A DNA stretch of 64,000 bases from positions 1 to 64,000 of the forward strand of contig CAJXEB010000001.1 in assembly GCA_913052585.1 (NCBI GenBank), read 5' to 3'. Below the pieces are notes generated by a model. The model saw nothing but the letters and a program-made list of their open reading frames with translations, was not told the DNA's origin and did no database searches. This DNA is from an uncultured Flavobacteriaceae bacterium. Its GTDB lineage: Bacteria; Bacteroidota; Bacteroidia; Flavobacteriales; Flavobacteriaceae. How positions within the stretch are numbered: position 1 is the stretch's first letter; each line of letters begins with the position of its first letter. Positions 8,298-16,708 of this stretch are shown here, in pieces. The position numbers and the translations under genes were made by a program.

Positions 8298-9680
8298 TTA
8301 ATTGTCTGTTTTTTGATTGGTAATCGATAACTCTGAAGCCTTATTGTGATACAATTTTGCTTTTTTTGTATTCCCTTTTAAGGTATGTGCTATGGTTAAT
8401 TGTTGGTAAAAATCGTATTCCATTTTAGGATCATCAAACAAGTAATCCAATCCCATTTCTAAAATTTCAATGGCTTGATTCGCATTTTTTAATTCGTTAT
8501 TTGCAACACCGTTTACCAAATATAATAAAGGTTGTGCAGGAAATATTTCTAATCCAAAAGCACTCAATGCAATGGCATCTTCATACTTCTCGACTTCAAT
8601 TTGTAACAATATGGTGTTTTTTAATAAACCATAATTGTCCGAGTCATTATCAATCCCTTTTTTGTAAAAGTTGAGTGACTTTTCTTTTTCTCCTTCCGAT
8701 AAATAATAATCTCCTAACAACAAATAAACATGACTGTTCCCTTCTGTTAATCCATTAGTGATTAACCCAGAAATTTCCGTTTTATAACTAGGATTCGTTT
8801 TAGTAAATAACAGAAAATCTTCTATAACTCTTATCTTACTTTTACGTTCTATTTGATTGGAAGAAAATATAATATTCATAGAATTAATCGCCTTTTCAGA
8901 TGCTCTATCCTCTAAATAAAACTTATACAAAGCCAAATGTACTAGATGAGAGTTTGGCTTTTGTTTGATCAGTTCTTTTGCAGTTTCAAAGGCTTTTTTA
9001 ACATCTCCTTCTTCACTATATAAAAAAATTAAATTGAGGTATTCTTGCTCACTTTTAGGGTTTTTATCTATTTTTTCTTCTAGCTTACTTATTGCCTTCG
9101 AAGTGTTTCCTGTAACTCGATAAATTTGAGATCTTAATGCATTTCTGTAATTACTTTCGCCCCAATCTTCGTCTATTTCATCTAAAAGAATTAATGCCTT
9201 ATCGTATTGTTTTGTGCGGTGATACAAATTAGCTAGGTCTTCTTTATAATCCGAATCTTGTAATATTAATTTTTTAACTAATAGAATAGCAGCATCGTAG
9301 TTTTTATCGTCATAATACATATCGTATAAAGCTTCCAAAACTTCTATCTTTTCTGGGCTCCATTCTAAAAATAGTTTATAATTGTTTTCAGCTTCTTCAT
9401 AACGTTTTAAAGCGGAAAGATTTTTGCCTTTTTCAAAATAAACAACTGCTTTATTTTCTGGATCGTCTTTAGCAGCAACTTCAGCTTTATCAAGGGCATT
9501 TAGCGCTAATTCATAATTTTCAATACCCTTTTGTTTTAGTGCTTCGAAAAAATTTTCCTGAAAAGCATCACTTACATTTCCAAGGTCATCGGTTGGGGGT
9601 TTGTCTTGCGCATAGGCACTTATTGGAACCCATAAAATTCCAATTAAAAAAAGAGTTAGAAATGTAAATTTAATTTTCAA
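8298..9680 (-). CDS. tetratricopeptide repeat protein, periplasmic
   Basis: A 460-residue protein with a signal peptide (cleavage likely after ISAYA, about residue 24). A chain of degenerate TPR units follows from about residue 35 to 450 (for example AVVYFEKGKNLSALKRYEEAENNYKLFLEWSP). TPRs form a scaffold for protein partners; no catalytic motif is seen. The start is a TTG directly after an in-frame stop, with no nearby ATG that would keep the signal peptide. It follows the nucleotidyltransferase gene by 6 bases and precedes the DUF4292 gene by 9, a gene order I recall as conserved in Flavobacteriaceae. Confidence 0.87.
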   Translation of the reverse strand: MKIKFTFLTLFLIGILWVPISAYAQDKPPTDDLGNVSDAFQENFFEALKQKGIENYELALNALDKAEVAAKDDPENKAVVYFEKGKNLSALKRYEEAENNYKLFLEWSPEKIEVLEALYDMYYDDKNYDAAILLVKKLILQDSDYKEDLANLYHRTKQYDKALILLDEIDEDWGESNYRNALRSQIYRVTGNTSKAISKLEEKIDKNPKSEQEYLNLIFLYSEEGDVKKAFETAKELIKQKPNSHLVHLALYKFYLEDRASEKAINSMNIIFSSNQIERKSKIRVIEDFLLFTKTNPSYKTEISGLITNGLTEGNSHVYLLLGDYYLSEGEKEKSLNFYKKGIDNDSDNYGLLKNTILLQIEVEKYEDAIALSAFGLEIFPAQPLLYLVNGVANNELKNANQAIEILEMGLDYLFDDPKMEYDFYQQLTIAHTLKGNTKKAKLYHNKASELSITNQKTDN

Positions 9681-9686
9681 TTATTT

Positions 9687-10703
9687 TTATTTTAAAGTTG
9701 AATAATCCCCAATACTTACATTGGTAAAATTACCGTCAAAGGTTGCGTGGTTTCCAATCATAGCGTTGTCCAAAGTAGCGTTTTTTATAAGTGTATGAGT
9801 TTGTATTATGCTATTTTTAACGTTACTGTCTTCTATGATAGAATTTGCTCCAATGGAAGCAAAAGGGCCAACTGTACTGTTTTTTAAGATGACTCCTTCT
9901 CCTATAAAGCAAGGCTCAATGATTTTTGAGTTAATTGAATTAACAGTATCTGAAACTAAAGCTTCTTTACTTTCATTTAAAAACCCTAACATTCGGCGGT
10001 TGGTTTCTATGGTAACCTCCTTATTTCCACAATCCATCCATTCGTCTACAGTACCCGTTTTAAACACTTTCCCTTGGGCCATCATTCGTTTAATACCATC
10101 GTTTATTTGATACTCACCACCATTTATAATGTTGTTATCAATTACATATTGCAATTCTTTTTTTAGTGCTGAAACATCTTTAAAATAATAAATACCGATA
10201 ACCGCTTGGTCGCTTACAAACTCGGTTGGTTTTTCAACTAATTCAGTAATTTCATTCTTTTCATTTAGATTTACTACTCCATAAGCTTCAGGATTAGTAA
10301 CTTTTTTAGTCCAAATAACACTATCTGCATCTTTATCTAAATCAAAATCTGCTCTAATTAATGTATCAGCATAAGCAATAACGGCAGGTCCAGAAAGAGA
10401 TTCTTCTGCACACATAATGGCGTGTCCTGTTCCTAAAGGATTTAATTGTCTGTAAATACTAGCTTTGGCACCAAGTTCGGTCGCTAATTCTTTTAAGCTC
10501 TCTATCACATCCTCTCCAAACCAAGCTGGATCTCCTAAGATAAATGCGATTTCTTCGATAGGTTCATTTAATAATCCTACTATATCTGCCACCAAACGAT
10601 GAACTATAGGTTTTCCGGCAACTGGTATTAAAGGCTTCGGAACTGTTAAACTGTGTGGTCTTAGACGTGATCCACGTCCTGCCATTGGTACGATTATTTT
10701 CAT
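9687..10703 (-). CDS. sugar-phosphate nucleotidyltransferase with left-handed beta-helix tail
   Basis: A cytoplasmic 338-residue enzyme predicted to activate a sugar 1-phosphate with an NTP. The N-terminal Rossmann-like domain has the pyrophosphorylase signature IVPMAGRGSRLRPHSLTVPK (residues 3-22) followed by PLIPVAGKP, plus GGEYQINDGI. From about residue 250 the protein shows hexapeptide-like repeats (IGEGVILKNSTVGPFASIGA), a left-handed beta-helix. It resembles RfbA/GlmU-N/GDP-mannose pyrophosphorylase relatives, and the exact substrate cannot be told. It is separate from the rfbA copy in the polysaccharide locus and lies in the dut operon. Confidence 0.88.
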   Translation of the reverse strand: MKIIVPMAGRGSRLRPHSLTVPKPLIPVAGKPIVHRLVADIVGLLNEPIEEIAFILGDPAWFGEDVIESLKELATELGAKASIYRQLNPLGTGHAIMCAEESLSGPAVIAYADTLIRADFDLDKDADSVIWTKKVTNPEAYGVVNLNEKNEITELVEKPTEFVSDQAVIGIYYFKDVSALKKELQYVIDNNIINGGEYQINDGIKRMMAQGKVFKTGTVDEWMDCGNKEVTIETNRRMLGFLNESKEALVSDTVNSINSKIIEPCFIGEGVILKNSTVGPFASIGANSIIEDSNVKNSIIQTHTLIKNATLDNAMIGNHATFDGNFTNVSIGDYSTLK

Positions 10704-10710
10704 AGTCTTG

Positions 10711-10725
10711 CCTGCAAAAAGCAGG
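10711..10725. repeat. short palindrome (CCTGC-5-GCAGG) next to a start codon
   Basis: A 5-bp stem with an A/T loop ends 8 bases upstream of the ATG of the nucleotidyltransferase. It looks like the core of the GGAATC/CCTGC-type dispersed palindromes seen in many Flavobacteria, an identification made from memory. Confidence 0.4.
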
Positions 10726-10763
10726 TGTCTTTTTTATTAATATTATTATTTCTTTTTCAGGAG

Positions 10764-10783
10764 ATTCCAGCTTTTGTAGGAAT
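10764..10783. repeat. imperfect palindrome ATTCC...GGAAT just after dut
   Basis: ATTCC (10764-10768) and GGAAT (10779-10783) flank a loop that can add a C-G pair. It begins three bases past the dut stop codon. Together with the palindrome at 10711 it occupies the 83-base dut-nucleotidyltransferase gap. Possible REP-like relic or mRNA 3'-end hairpin. Confidence 0.4.
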
Positions 10784-10786
10784 TTG

Positions 10787-11221
10787 TTATTTCACTCCAG
10801 TACTTCCAAATCCACCTTCACCTCTTTCTGTTTCGCCTAAGACTTCTACTTGTTGCCATGAAGCTCTTTCGTGCTTTGCAATTACTAATTGCGCTACTCG
10901 TTCTCCATTTTCGATGGTAAAATCTTCATTGGAAAGATTCACTAAAATAACTCCAATTTCACCACGATAATCAGCATCTATGGTTCCGGGAGCATTTAAA
11001 ACTGTGATTCCTTTTTTAGCTGCCAATCCACTTCTTGGTCTTACCTGGGCTTCAATACCAATTGGTAATTCAATAAAAAGACCTGTTTTTACGATGGTTC
11101 TTTCTAATGGTTTTAATGTTATAGCGGTATCTAAATTAGCTCTTAAATCCATTCCAGCCGAAGCGATGGTCTCATATTCAGGTAATGAATGATTGGATTT
11201 GTTTATTATTTTTATATTCAT
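10787..11221 (-). CDS. dut: dUTP diphosphatase
   Basis: A trimeric-type dUTPase of 144 residues that hydrolyses dUTP to dUMP and pyrophosphate, keeping uracil out of DNA and feeding dTMP synthesis. The five family motifs are in order: ASAGMDLRA (20-28), RPRSGLA (61-67), [15 protein letters not shown] (77-91) with the catalytic Asp of the GTID element at 82, ERVAQLV, and the C-terminal P-loop-like [10 protein letters not shown]. Length is normal. It lies between the flippase (33 bases upstream) and the nucleotidyltransferase. Confidence 0.97.
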   Translation of the reverse strand: MNIKIINKSNHSLPEYETIASAGMDLRANLDTAITLKPLERTIVKTGLFIELPIGIEAQVRPRSGLAAKKGITVLNAPGTIDADYRGEIGVILVNLSNEDFTIENGERVAQLVIAKHERASWQQVEVLGETERGEGGFGSTGVK

Positions 11222-11254
11222 TTAAAATTGATTTAAAAACAAAATAATTTGTTT

Positions 11255-12715
11255 TTATCTTTTAATTAATTGTTTGATGTCCTTCTTTTCTGAAACAAAA
11301 ATCATACCTAAAAACACCGTTAGCAACAATGTTCCTTTCCAAATACTTCCTTCAAAAACATAGAATGAAAGTACCGAAAATACGATTGATAGCAAAAGGT
11401 AAAATCCTATTTTTTTTAGATCATATGGAACCTTGTAATGTTTCCTTCCTAAAAAATAAGAAACTAACATCATACTGCCATAAGCAGCCAAAGTTGCTAT
11501 TGCAGATCCCTTATAACTGATGATTGGGATTAATAAAAAATTTAATGTTAATGTTATTACTGCTCCAAAAACCGAAATATACGCACCAAACTTGGTTCGA
11601 TCGGTTACTTTATACCAAACCGATAAATTATGATAGATTCCTAAACATAAATTGGCTAATAAAATAATGGGCACAATCACTAAAGCATCCCAAAAACTGC
11701 TGTCTGGTATCAGTATTTGTTTGAATATATCTAAATAAACAACTACAAATAGTAATATAAAACTTCCTAAAATGGTGAAATACTTTGTGATCGTTGCGTA
11801 GGTTTCTTTTGCATTTTCACTTTTAGAATGGTTAAAGAAAAAAGGTTCAATTCCCAATCGGAAAGCGGTTGCAAACAAGGTCATAAATACTCCTAACTTA
11901 TAACAAGCAGCATACATTCCTAATTCAGAATCTGCAATGTCTGAAGGCAATAAGTACCGTAATAAAATTTTATCAAAGGCTTCATTAATTGAAAAAGCAA
12001 TCCCAGCAATTAATACTGGTAACGCATATTTCATCATTTTTTTCCAAATATTAATATCAAATGAAAGTTTCATTTTAAAATAAAGGGGCACCAGAATTAA
12101 AAAAGTAATTCCGCTGGCTATTAAATTTGAAATAAAAACATAAGCTACTTTTCCTTCCTCTAAATTAATCGCATTCCAAAAAGAATTGTCATCGTTTTTG
12201 GCCCAAAGTGGCAGCACTAAAAAGAAAAACAAATTGAAGCTCAAATTAATACAAACATTAACTATTTTAATAATGGCATAACGAGTAGGTTTTTCATTGG
12301 CACGTAACCAAACAAAAGGAATCACTACCAACGCATCTAATGCTAATATTAGTAATCCATAGGTGATAAACTCCACTTTAAAATTTAAAAATGTTGCTAT
12401 TTCTGTTTTAATGGAAAGTGTTAAAACTAAAAAAATAAGTGTGGAAACGGTTATTGATGTTAGGGCTGTGGACTGAATTTTTTCTTTTTTATAATCCTCT
12501 TTATTTATAAATCTAAAAAAAGCGGTTTCCATTCCATAGGAAAGAAGTACGTTCCCTAATATCAAAAAAGCCATCAATGAAGCGTACACTCCAAATTGTT
12601 CTTTCCCCAACACCAAAACATATAATGGCACCAAAAAAATAGCTAACGCTCTTGGTAAAACAGTAGCTAAGCCATATATAAATGTCTGTTTGAAGAGTTT
12701 TTTAAAAACGCTCAA
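11255..12715 (-). CDS. polysaccharide flippase (MATE/MOP superfamily, Wzx-like)
   Basis: An inner-membrane protein of 486 residues with 12-14 hydrophobic helices. It starts with the typical LFKQTFIYGLATVLPRALAIFLVPLYV and has LSYGMETAFFRF near residue 60. Family members flip lipid-linked oligosaccharides to the periplasm. The only available start is a TTG at 12715, since an in-frame stop lies 6-9 bases upstream. It heads the dut/nucleotidyltransferase/TPR operon, away from the main polysaccharide locus, so its substrate is probably a conserved cell-envelope glycolipid and not the capsule unit. It is distinct from the second flippase at 51.5-52.8 kb. Confidence 0.9.
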   Translation of the reverse strand: MSVFKKLFKQTFIYGLATVLPRALAIFLVPLYVLVLGKEQFGVYASLMAFLILGNVLLSYGMETAFFRFINKEDYKKEKIQSTALTSITVSTLIFLVLTLSIKTEIATFLNFKVEFITYGLLILALDALVVIPFVWLRANEKPTRYAIIKIVNVCINLSFNLFFFLVLPLWAKNDDNSFWNAINLEEGKVAYVFISNLIASGITFLILVPLYFKMKLSFDINIWKKMMKYALPVLIAGIAFSINEAFDKILLRYLLPSDIADSELGMYAACYKLGVFMTLFATAFRLGIEPFFFNHSKSENAKETYATITKYFTILGSFILLFVVVYLDIFKQILIPDSSFWDALVIVPIILLANLCLGIYHNLSVWYKVTDRTKFGAYISVFGAVITLTLNFLLIPIISYKGSAIATLAAYGSMMLVSYFLGRKHYKVPYDLKKIGFYLLLSIVFSVLSFYVFEGSIWKGTLLLTVFLGMIFVSEKKDIKQLIKR

Positions 12716-12767
12716 TCCTTTTTATTTTAGAATTTAAAAGTATTAAATTTCTAGGGGTATTGTACTA

Positions 12768-13283
12768 TTATAATTTATTATTAGGAGTGCTTGAAGGGTA
12801 AGCTATTATTTGTTTTTCTTCAATATCTGAAATTTTATGATAATACATTATGTTATTATACTCATAACTTAAAACAGCTTCATTATTTTCTAATTTAAAA
12901 GGGGAAATTTTAGGTGGAGTATTAGCCGCTTCATTTGTTGAGTTGCTATCCATAATAACATCCTTATTAATATTATTTTTATAATAGCCTACAAAAACAG
13001 GATCCTTAGAAGATTTTACCTCGATACTATTGCCTCGAAAATAAAACTCTTTCATAATCACTCCTTCTGATATTTCATCAATAGTAGCATAAATATTTAA
13101 TCCTGAACCTCCTTTTTTTATACCAGCCACCCACTTTTGAAAATAGGTGTTTTTAACAGTAAATGGAGTGTTTTGTGTTAATGCAAAAGATTCCTTTTCC
13201 GTTTTACAAGTACCACAACTGGTAGTAATGCATATCGTAAGTATTGCGCTTATTAATAAGGCTAAAAGATTATACTTTTTCAT
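12768..13283 (-). CDS. hypothetical lipoprotein
   Basis: I do not recognise this 171-residue protein. It has an N-terminal signal with a lipobox (ICITTSCGTCK, Cys at about residue 23). After this comes a single compact domain of probable beta strands (KNTYFQKWVAGIKKGGSGLN, then VIMKEFYFRGNSIEV and AVLSYEYNNIMYYHKI). It is a single gene upstream of the flippase operon, 52 bases away. A palindrome TTTACA-8-TGTAAA lies about 43 bases upstream of its ATG. Probably an outer-membrane or periplasm-facing lipoprotein. Confidence 0.75.
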   Translation of the reverse strand: MKKYNLLALLISAILTICITTSCGTCKTEKESFALTQNTPFTVKNTYFQKWVAGIKKGGSGLNIYATIDEISEGVIMKEFYFRGNSIEVKSSKDPVFVGYYKNNINKDVIMDSNSTNEAANTPPKISPFKLENNEAVLSYEYNNIMYYHKISDIEEKQIIAYPSSTPNNKL

Positions 13284-13325
13284 AGGTTGTTTTTATGATG
13301 CTACTTAATACTTCAACGCATTAAA

Positions 13326-13345
13326 TTTACAAAATGTATTGTAAA
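13326..13345. promoter_or_regulatory. palindrome TTTACA-8-TGTAAA, possible operator
   Basis: Six-base arms in perfect inversion with an 8-base spacer lie between the lipoprotein gene (-) and the pseudogene (+). It could be a dimeric regulator site. AT-rich chance palindromes are common, so support is weak. Confidence 0.25.
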
Positions 13346-13424
13346 CATTAACTAAAATATGACAATTGATATGTTTTCAATAATTAGTCCATACTACCTT
13401 TATTTAAAATTAAATAACACATTT

Positions 13425-13734
13425 CATGCATACTACTAAAACCCTGAAGACGCGGTAAAGGTTATTAAATCAAACGATAGGCTTTATATACAGGCTGCAC
13501 CTCAACCCTTAGTTATAGCTATGTCGGAAAGGCATGAAGAGTTGATAAACAGTTGTTACCACAAGAACTCAAGTGCATTATTTGGCTACTGAATTTGGAA
13601 CTGCAAATCTTTATGGAACAACCATAAAACAACGTGTTAATACATTAGCAAATTTTAGAAAACAAATGGTTAGAGATTGTTTTGATAATAGAATGTATTT
13701 AATACGAAATATAGCTTCAAATTTAATAAATTGA
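13425..13734 (+). pseudogene. acetyl-CoA hydrolase/CoA-transferase remnant (internal deletion and frameshift)
   Basis: From the ATG at 13425 the sequence reads as the N-terminus of an acetyl-CoA hydrolase/4-hydroxybutyrate CoA-transferase (EDAVKVIKSNDRLYIQAA, then PLVIAMSERHEELIN). Near 13550 the frame shifts by one and the sequence resumes far downstream in the same family (VVTTRTQVHYLATEFGTANL, then YGTTIKQRVNTLA) to a stop at 13732. Family members have about 425 residues; only about 100 remain. At least 300 central residues, with the catalytic Glu region, are gone. The remnant sits between a lipoprotein gene and an S9 peptidase gene. No intact copy is in the window. Confidence 0.85.
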
Positions 13735-13735
13735 G

Positions 13736-13783
13736 CCTATTAATAATCTTTCCGATACTTATCGGGATTAATAGGTTTTCTTT
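13736..13783. terminator. hairpin with T-rich tail after the pseudogene, abutting the S9 peptidase start
   Basis: CCTATTAAT (13736-13744) pairs with ATTAATAGG (13767-13775), and an inner CCGATA/TATCGG arm adds a second stem. TTTTCTTT follows. The form is that of an intrinsic terminator for the + strand pseudogene. It ends 8 bases before the next ATG, leaving no room for a ribosome site outside the hairpin. The inner TATCGG palindrome resembles dispersed flavobacterial repeats. Confidence 0.6.
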
Positions 13784-15697
13784 ATGAAAAAAACAATCTC
13801 AATTATTCTAATAATATTCGTATCAACGCTAACTATGGCACAAAAAACAAATATGACTCCCGAAAGTCTTATTAAATTAGGAAGAGTTAGTGGAAAAGGT
13901 ATTTCAAAAGATGGAAATCAAATTGTTTTTGGAGTTTCTAAATATAGCTTCACAACTCAAAAGAAAACTAACAATTTATATTCGGTTGCTATAGATGGTG
14001 GTGAATTAAAAAAAATCTCGAAAAAAGAAACAAACCTTTCCGATAAATCTATATCTCCAAATGGGGAATATAAAATTAAGGTAAAGAATGAAAAGTTGAA
14101 AAATGTTGCGGGAATTGATTTTCATCCCGATGTGAAAGACAGCAACGTACTCATTTATGATGAACTAAATTACCGCCATTGGGATGCTTGGGAAGATGGT
14201 AATTATAGCCATATCATGTACCTATCAAATTCCGATAAAAAAGGAAAATTAATTGATATCATGAAAGGGGAGCCTTTTCATGCTCCACAAAAACCTTTTG
14301 GTGGCGATGAAGATTATGTATGGTCGCCAGACAGTAAAAGTATATTATATGTGTCTAAAAAAACTAGTGGAACAGCCTATGCTATTAGTACCAACACCGA
14401 TATTTACAGCTATGAATTAGCCACCGGAAAAACCACTAATTTAACTGAATACAATAAGGGTTACGACACTTCGCCTTCATTTTCTGTTCAGGGTCAATTA
14501 GCATGGCTTCAAATGAAACGGGATGGGTACGAGTCTGATAAAAACGATATTATTGTCCGAGTAAACGGTAAAGACATTAACCTTACTAAGGATTGGGATG
14601 GAACGGTAAATAGTTTTATTTGGTCAAATGATGGCAAAAAAATATTTTTTGTAGCACCTGTTTTAGGAACCGTTCAGGTTTTTGAAATTGCAGTTCCAAC
14701 TTCTTCAAAAAGCAAAGCAAACAGCCCACGAAAAATCACCGAAGGACAGTTTGATGTTCACGGAATTATTGGACAAGTAGGAGAAAAACTTGCGGTTAAA
14801 AGAAGAGACATGAATCATGCTTCCGAAATTTATTCAGCAGAAATTGCTAGCGGAAACATGGAGCAATTAAGTCACGCAAACGATAAGGTTTATGCAAACA
14901 CAAATCTTGGAAAGGTTGAAAAAAGAATGACTACAACCACAGACGGGAAAGAGTTGCTTTCTTGGGTTATTTATCCTCCCGATTTTGATTCTAGCAAAAA
15001 ATATCCAACCTTATTATATTGCCAAGGTGGTCCTCAAGGTGCATTGAGTCAGTTTTATTCGTTCCGATGGAATTTTCAACTAATGGCAGCTAATGGATAT
15101 GTAATTATCGCTCCAAACCGAAGAGGAATGCCAGGTTATGGAGTTGAATGGAACGAACAAATTAGTAAAGATTATGGGGGTCAAAATATGGAAGATTACC
15201 TTTCTGCTATAGATGATATTTCAAAAGAAAGTTATGTAGACACAAATAAATTGGGTTGTATTGGAGCGAGTTATGGAGGTTATTCAGCTTTTTATCTAGC
15301 AGGTAAGCATGAGGGACGATTTAAATCATTTATATCACACGATGGTATTTTTGATTGGCGAAGCATGTACGGTACTACAGAAGAAGTATTTTTTCCTAAC
15401 TGGGATTTAGGAGGAGCTTATTGGGATAAGAGCAATAAAGCAGCTCAGAAAGCCTATAACGAATTTAATCCTACTACTTATGTTGACAATTGGGATACAC
15501 CAATTTTAATTATTCAAGGAGGGAAAGATTATAGGGTTCCTATTGGTCAAGGATTGGCTGCATTTCAGGCGGCTCAATTAAAAGGAATTAAAAGTAAATT
15601 GGTGTTTTTCCCAGAAGAAAATCACTGGGTCTTAGACAACCAAAATAGCCTTATTTGGCAGCGTGAGTTTTATAAATGGCTTAAAGAAACCTTGTAG
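13784..15697 (+). CDS. S9 family prolyl oligopeptidase/dipeptidyl aminopeptidase-like peptidase
   Basis: A secreted, probably periplasmic serine peptidase of 637 residues with a signal peptide (cleavage after TLTMAQ region, about residue 19-20). The N-terminal half (about 30-370) is a WD40-like/beta-propeller region that gates the active site, with blades such as DYVWSPDSKSILYVSKK. The C-terminal alpha/beta hydrolase carries the triad S496 (GASYGGY), D582 (QGGKDYRVP) and H614 (EENHW). Such enzymes remove dipeptides or cut short peptides. Single gene, closed by a strong terminator at 15719. Confidence 0.94.
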   Translation: MKKTISIILIIFVSTLTMAQKTNMTPESLIKLGRVSGKGISKDGNQIVFGVSKYSFTTQKKTNNLYSVAIDGGELKKISKKETNLSDKSISPNGEYKIKVKNEKLKNVAGIDFHPDVKDSNVLIYDELNYRHWDAWEDGNYSHIMYLSNSDKKGKLIDIMKGEPFHAPQKPFGGDEDYVWSPDSKSILYVSKKTSGTAYAISTNTDIYSYELATGKTTNLTEYNKGYDTSPSFSVQGQLAWLQMKRDGYESDKNDIIVRVNGKDINLTKDWDGTVNSFIWSNDGKKIFFVAPVLGTVQVFEIAVPTSSKSKANSPRKITEGQFDVHGIIGQVGEKLAVKRRDMNHASEIYSAEIASGNMEQLSHANDKVYANTNLGKVEKRMTTTTDGKELLSWVIYPPDFDSSKKYPTLLYCQGGPQGALSQFYSFRWNFQLMAANGYVIIAPNRRGMPGYGVEWNEQISKDYGGQNMEDYLSAIDDISKESYVDTNKLGCIGASYGGYSAFYLAGKHEGRFKSFISHDGIFDWRSMYGTTEEVFFPNWDLGGAYWDKSNKAAQKAYNEFNPTTYVDNWDTPILIIQGGKDYRVPIGQGLAAFQAAQLKGIKSKLVFFPEENHWVLDNQNSLIWQREFYKWLKETL

Positions 15698-15718
15698 TTT
15701 AAGAGTTATAAAAACTAA

Positions 15719-15752
15719 AAAAGCCTTCTGAAAATTTCAGAAGGCTTTTTTT
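15719..15752. terminator. bidirectional intrinsic terminator
   Basis: AAGCCTTCTGAAA and TTTCAGAAGGCTT form an almost loop-free 13-bp stem, flanked by A-rich sequence on the left and TTTTTTT on the right. It works in both directions, between the convergent S9 peptidase gene (+) and atpG (-), and so also ends the ATP synthase operon. Confidence 0.92.
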
Positions 15753-15772
15753 ATATATTAAAATTTTACTAA

Positions 15773-16639
15773 CTATCCAGCTAATGCCTCAGCACCACCA
15801 ACGATCTCCAGGATTTCGTTCGTAATAGAAGCCTGTCTAGCTTTGTTGTATTGTAGTTTTAAAGCATCACGTAATTCGGTTGCGTTATCAGTTGCTTTAT
15901 GCATTGCTGTCATTCGCGCACCGTGCTCACTTGCAGAAGAATCTCTTAATGCTTTAAAAAGTTGCATTTTTAAGCTTTTAGGAATTAATTCTTCAACAAT
16001 TTTTGCTTTTGATGGCTCAAAAATATAATCTGCAGTTTCTACTTTTTCCTCGTTATTTTGACCGGAAACAATTGGCAAAAATTGCTCGTTCATTATAATT
16101 TGTGTAGCAGCATTTTTAAATTTATTATAAACTAAAACGATCTTATCATAAGAACCATTCGTAAATAAATCCATTAATTTTTGTGCAATTACAGCATTAT
16201 TTTCAAAAGTTAAGTCATCGAAAATCTCTATATTATTTTCAAGAATTTCTCGGTCTTTAGATAATACGTCGTTTGCTTTTTTACCTAAAGTAAAAAGATC
16301 TACTTGTTTTCCTTTATAGGTATCTTTAATTAAAGATACCGTGCTTTTTACAATGTTTGAATTAAAAGCACCTGCTAATCCACGGTTAGAAGAAATAGCA
16401 ACTATTAAAACTTTATTTACATCTCTTTCGGCTGTATAATCACTCCCAATATCTCCATCTAAACTTGCGCTTAAACTTTGTAATAATTCGGTTTGCTTAT
16501 CAGCATAAGGACGCATAGTTGTAATAGCATCTTGGGCTTTTTTCAATTTAGCAGCAGATACCATTTTCATGGCACTGGTAATCTGCATCGTTGAGGATAC
16601 CGAAGATATTCTATTACGTATTTCTTTTAAATTTGCCAT
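15773..16639 (-). CDS. atpG: F1Fo ATP synthase subunit gamma
   Basis: The central rotor shaft of F1, 288 residues. The N-terminal helix starts MANLKEIRNRISSVSSTMQI and the C-terminal helix contains ARMTAMHKATDNATELRDAL, both of which form the coiled coil inside the alpha3beta3 ring. A middle Rossmann-like domain has LIVAISSNRGLAGAFN. It is the last gene of the cluster, 69 bases after atpA; that gap contains a palindromic repeat. No atpD or atpC follows, so beta and epsilon are encoded elsewhere, as usual in this phylum. Confidence 0.97.
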   Translation of the reverse strand: MANLKEIRNRISSVSSTMQITSAMKMVSAAKLKKAQDAITTMRPYADKQTELLQSLSASLDGDIGSDYTAERDVNKVLIVAISSNRGLAGAFNSNIVKSTVSLIKDTYKGKQVDLFTLGKKANDVLSKDREILENNIEIFDDLTFENNAVIAQKLMDLFTNGSYDKIVLVYNKFKNAATQIIMNEQFLPIVSGQNNEEKVETADYIFEPSKAKIVEELIPKSLKMQLFKALRDSSASEHGARMTAMHKATDNATELRDALKLQYNKARQASITNEILEIVGGAEALAG

Positions 16640-16660
16640 TTTTTTTCAGTATTTAGTATG

Positions 16661-16697
16661 CAGTATTCAGTCAGCATATATTACCGACTGAATACTG
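16661..16697. repeat. CAGTATTCAGTC palindrome between atpA and atpG
   Basis: CAGTATTCAGTC (16661-16672) and GACTGAATACTG (16686-16697) form a perfect 12-bp inverted repeat with a 13-base loop. A degenerate direct copy (CAGTATTTAGT) starts about 14 bases to the left. CAGTATTCAGT-type elements are widely scattered in flavobacterial intergenic DNA, from memory. As RNA, it could form a hairpin between atpA and atpG. Confidence 0.65.
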
Positions 16698-16708
16698 TTT
16701 ACTGAGGA

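Noticed and set aside
11227-11257. AAACAAA/TTTGTTT inverted repeat upstream of dut as terminator
   Set aside because: The stem is made almost only of A-T pairs and is too weak; it could be chance in AT-rich DNA.
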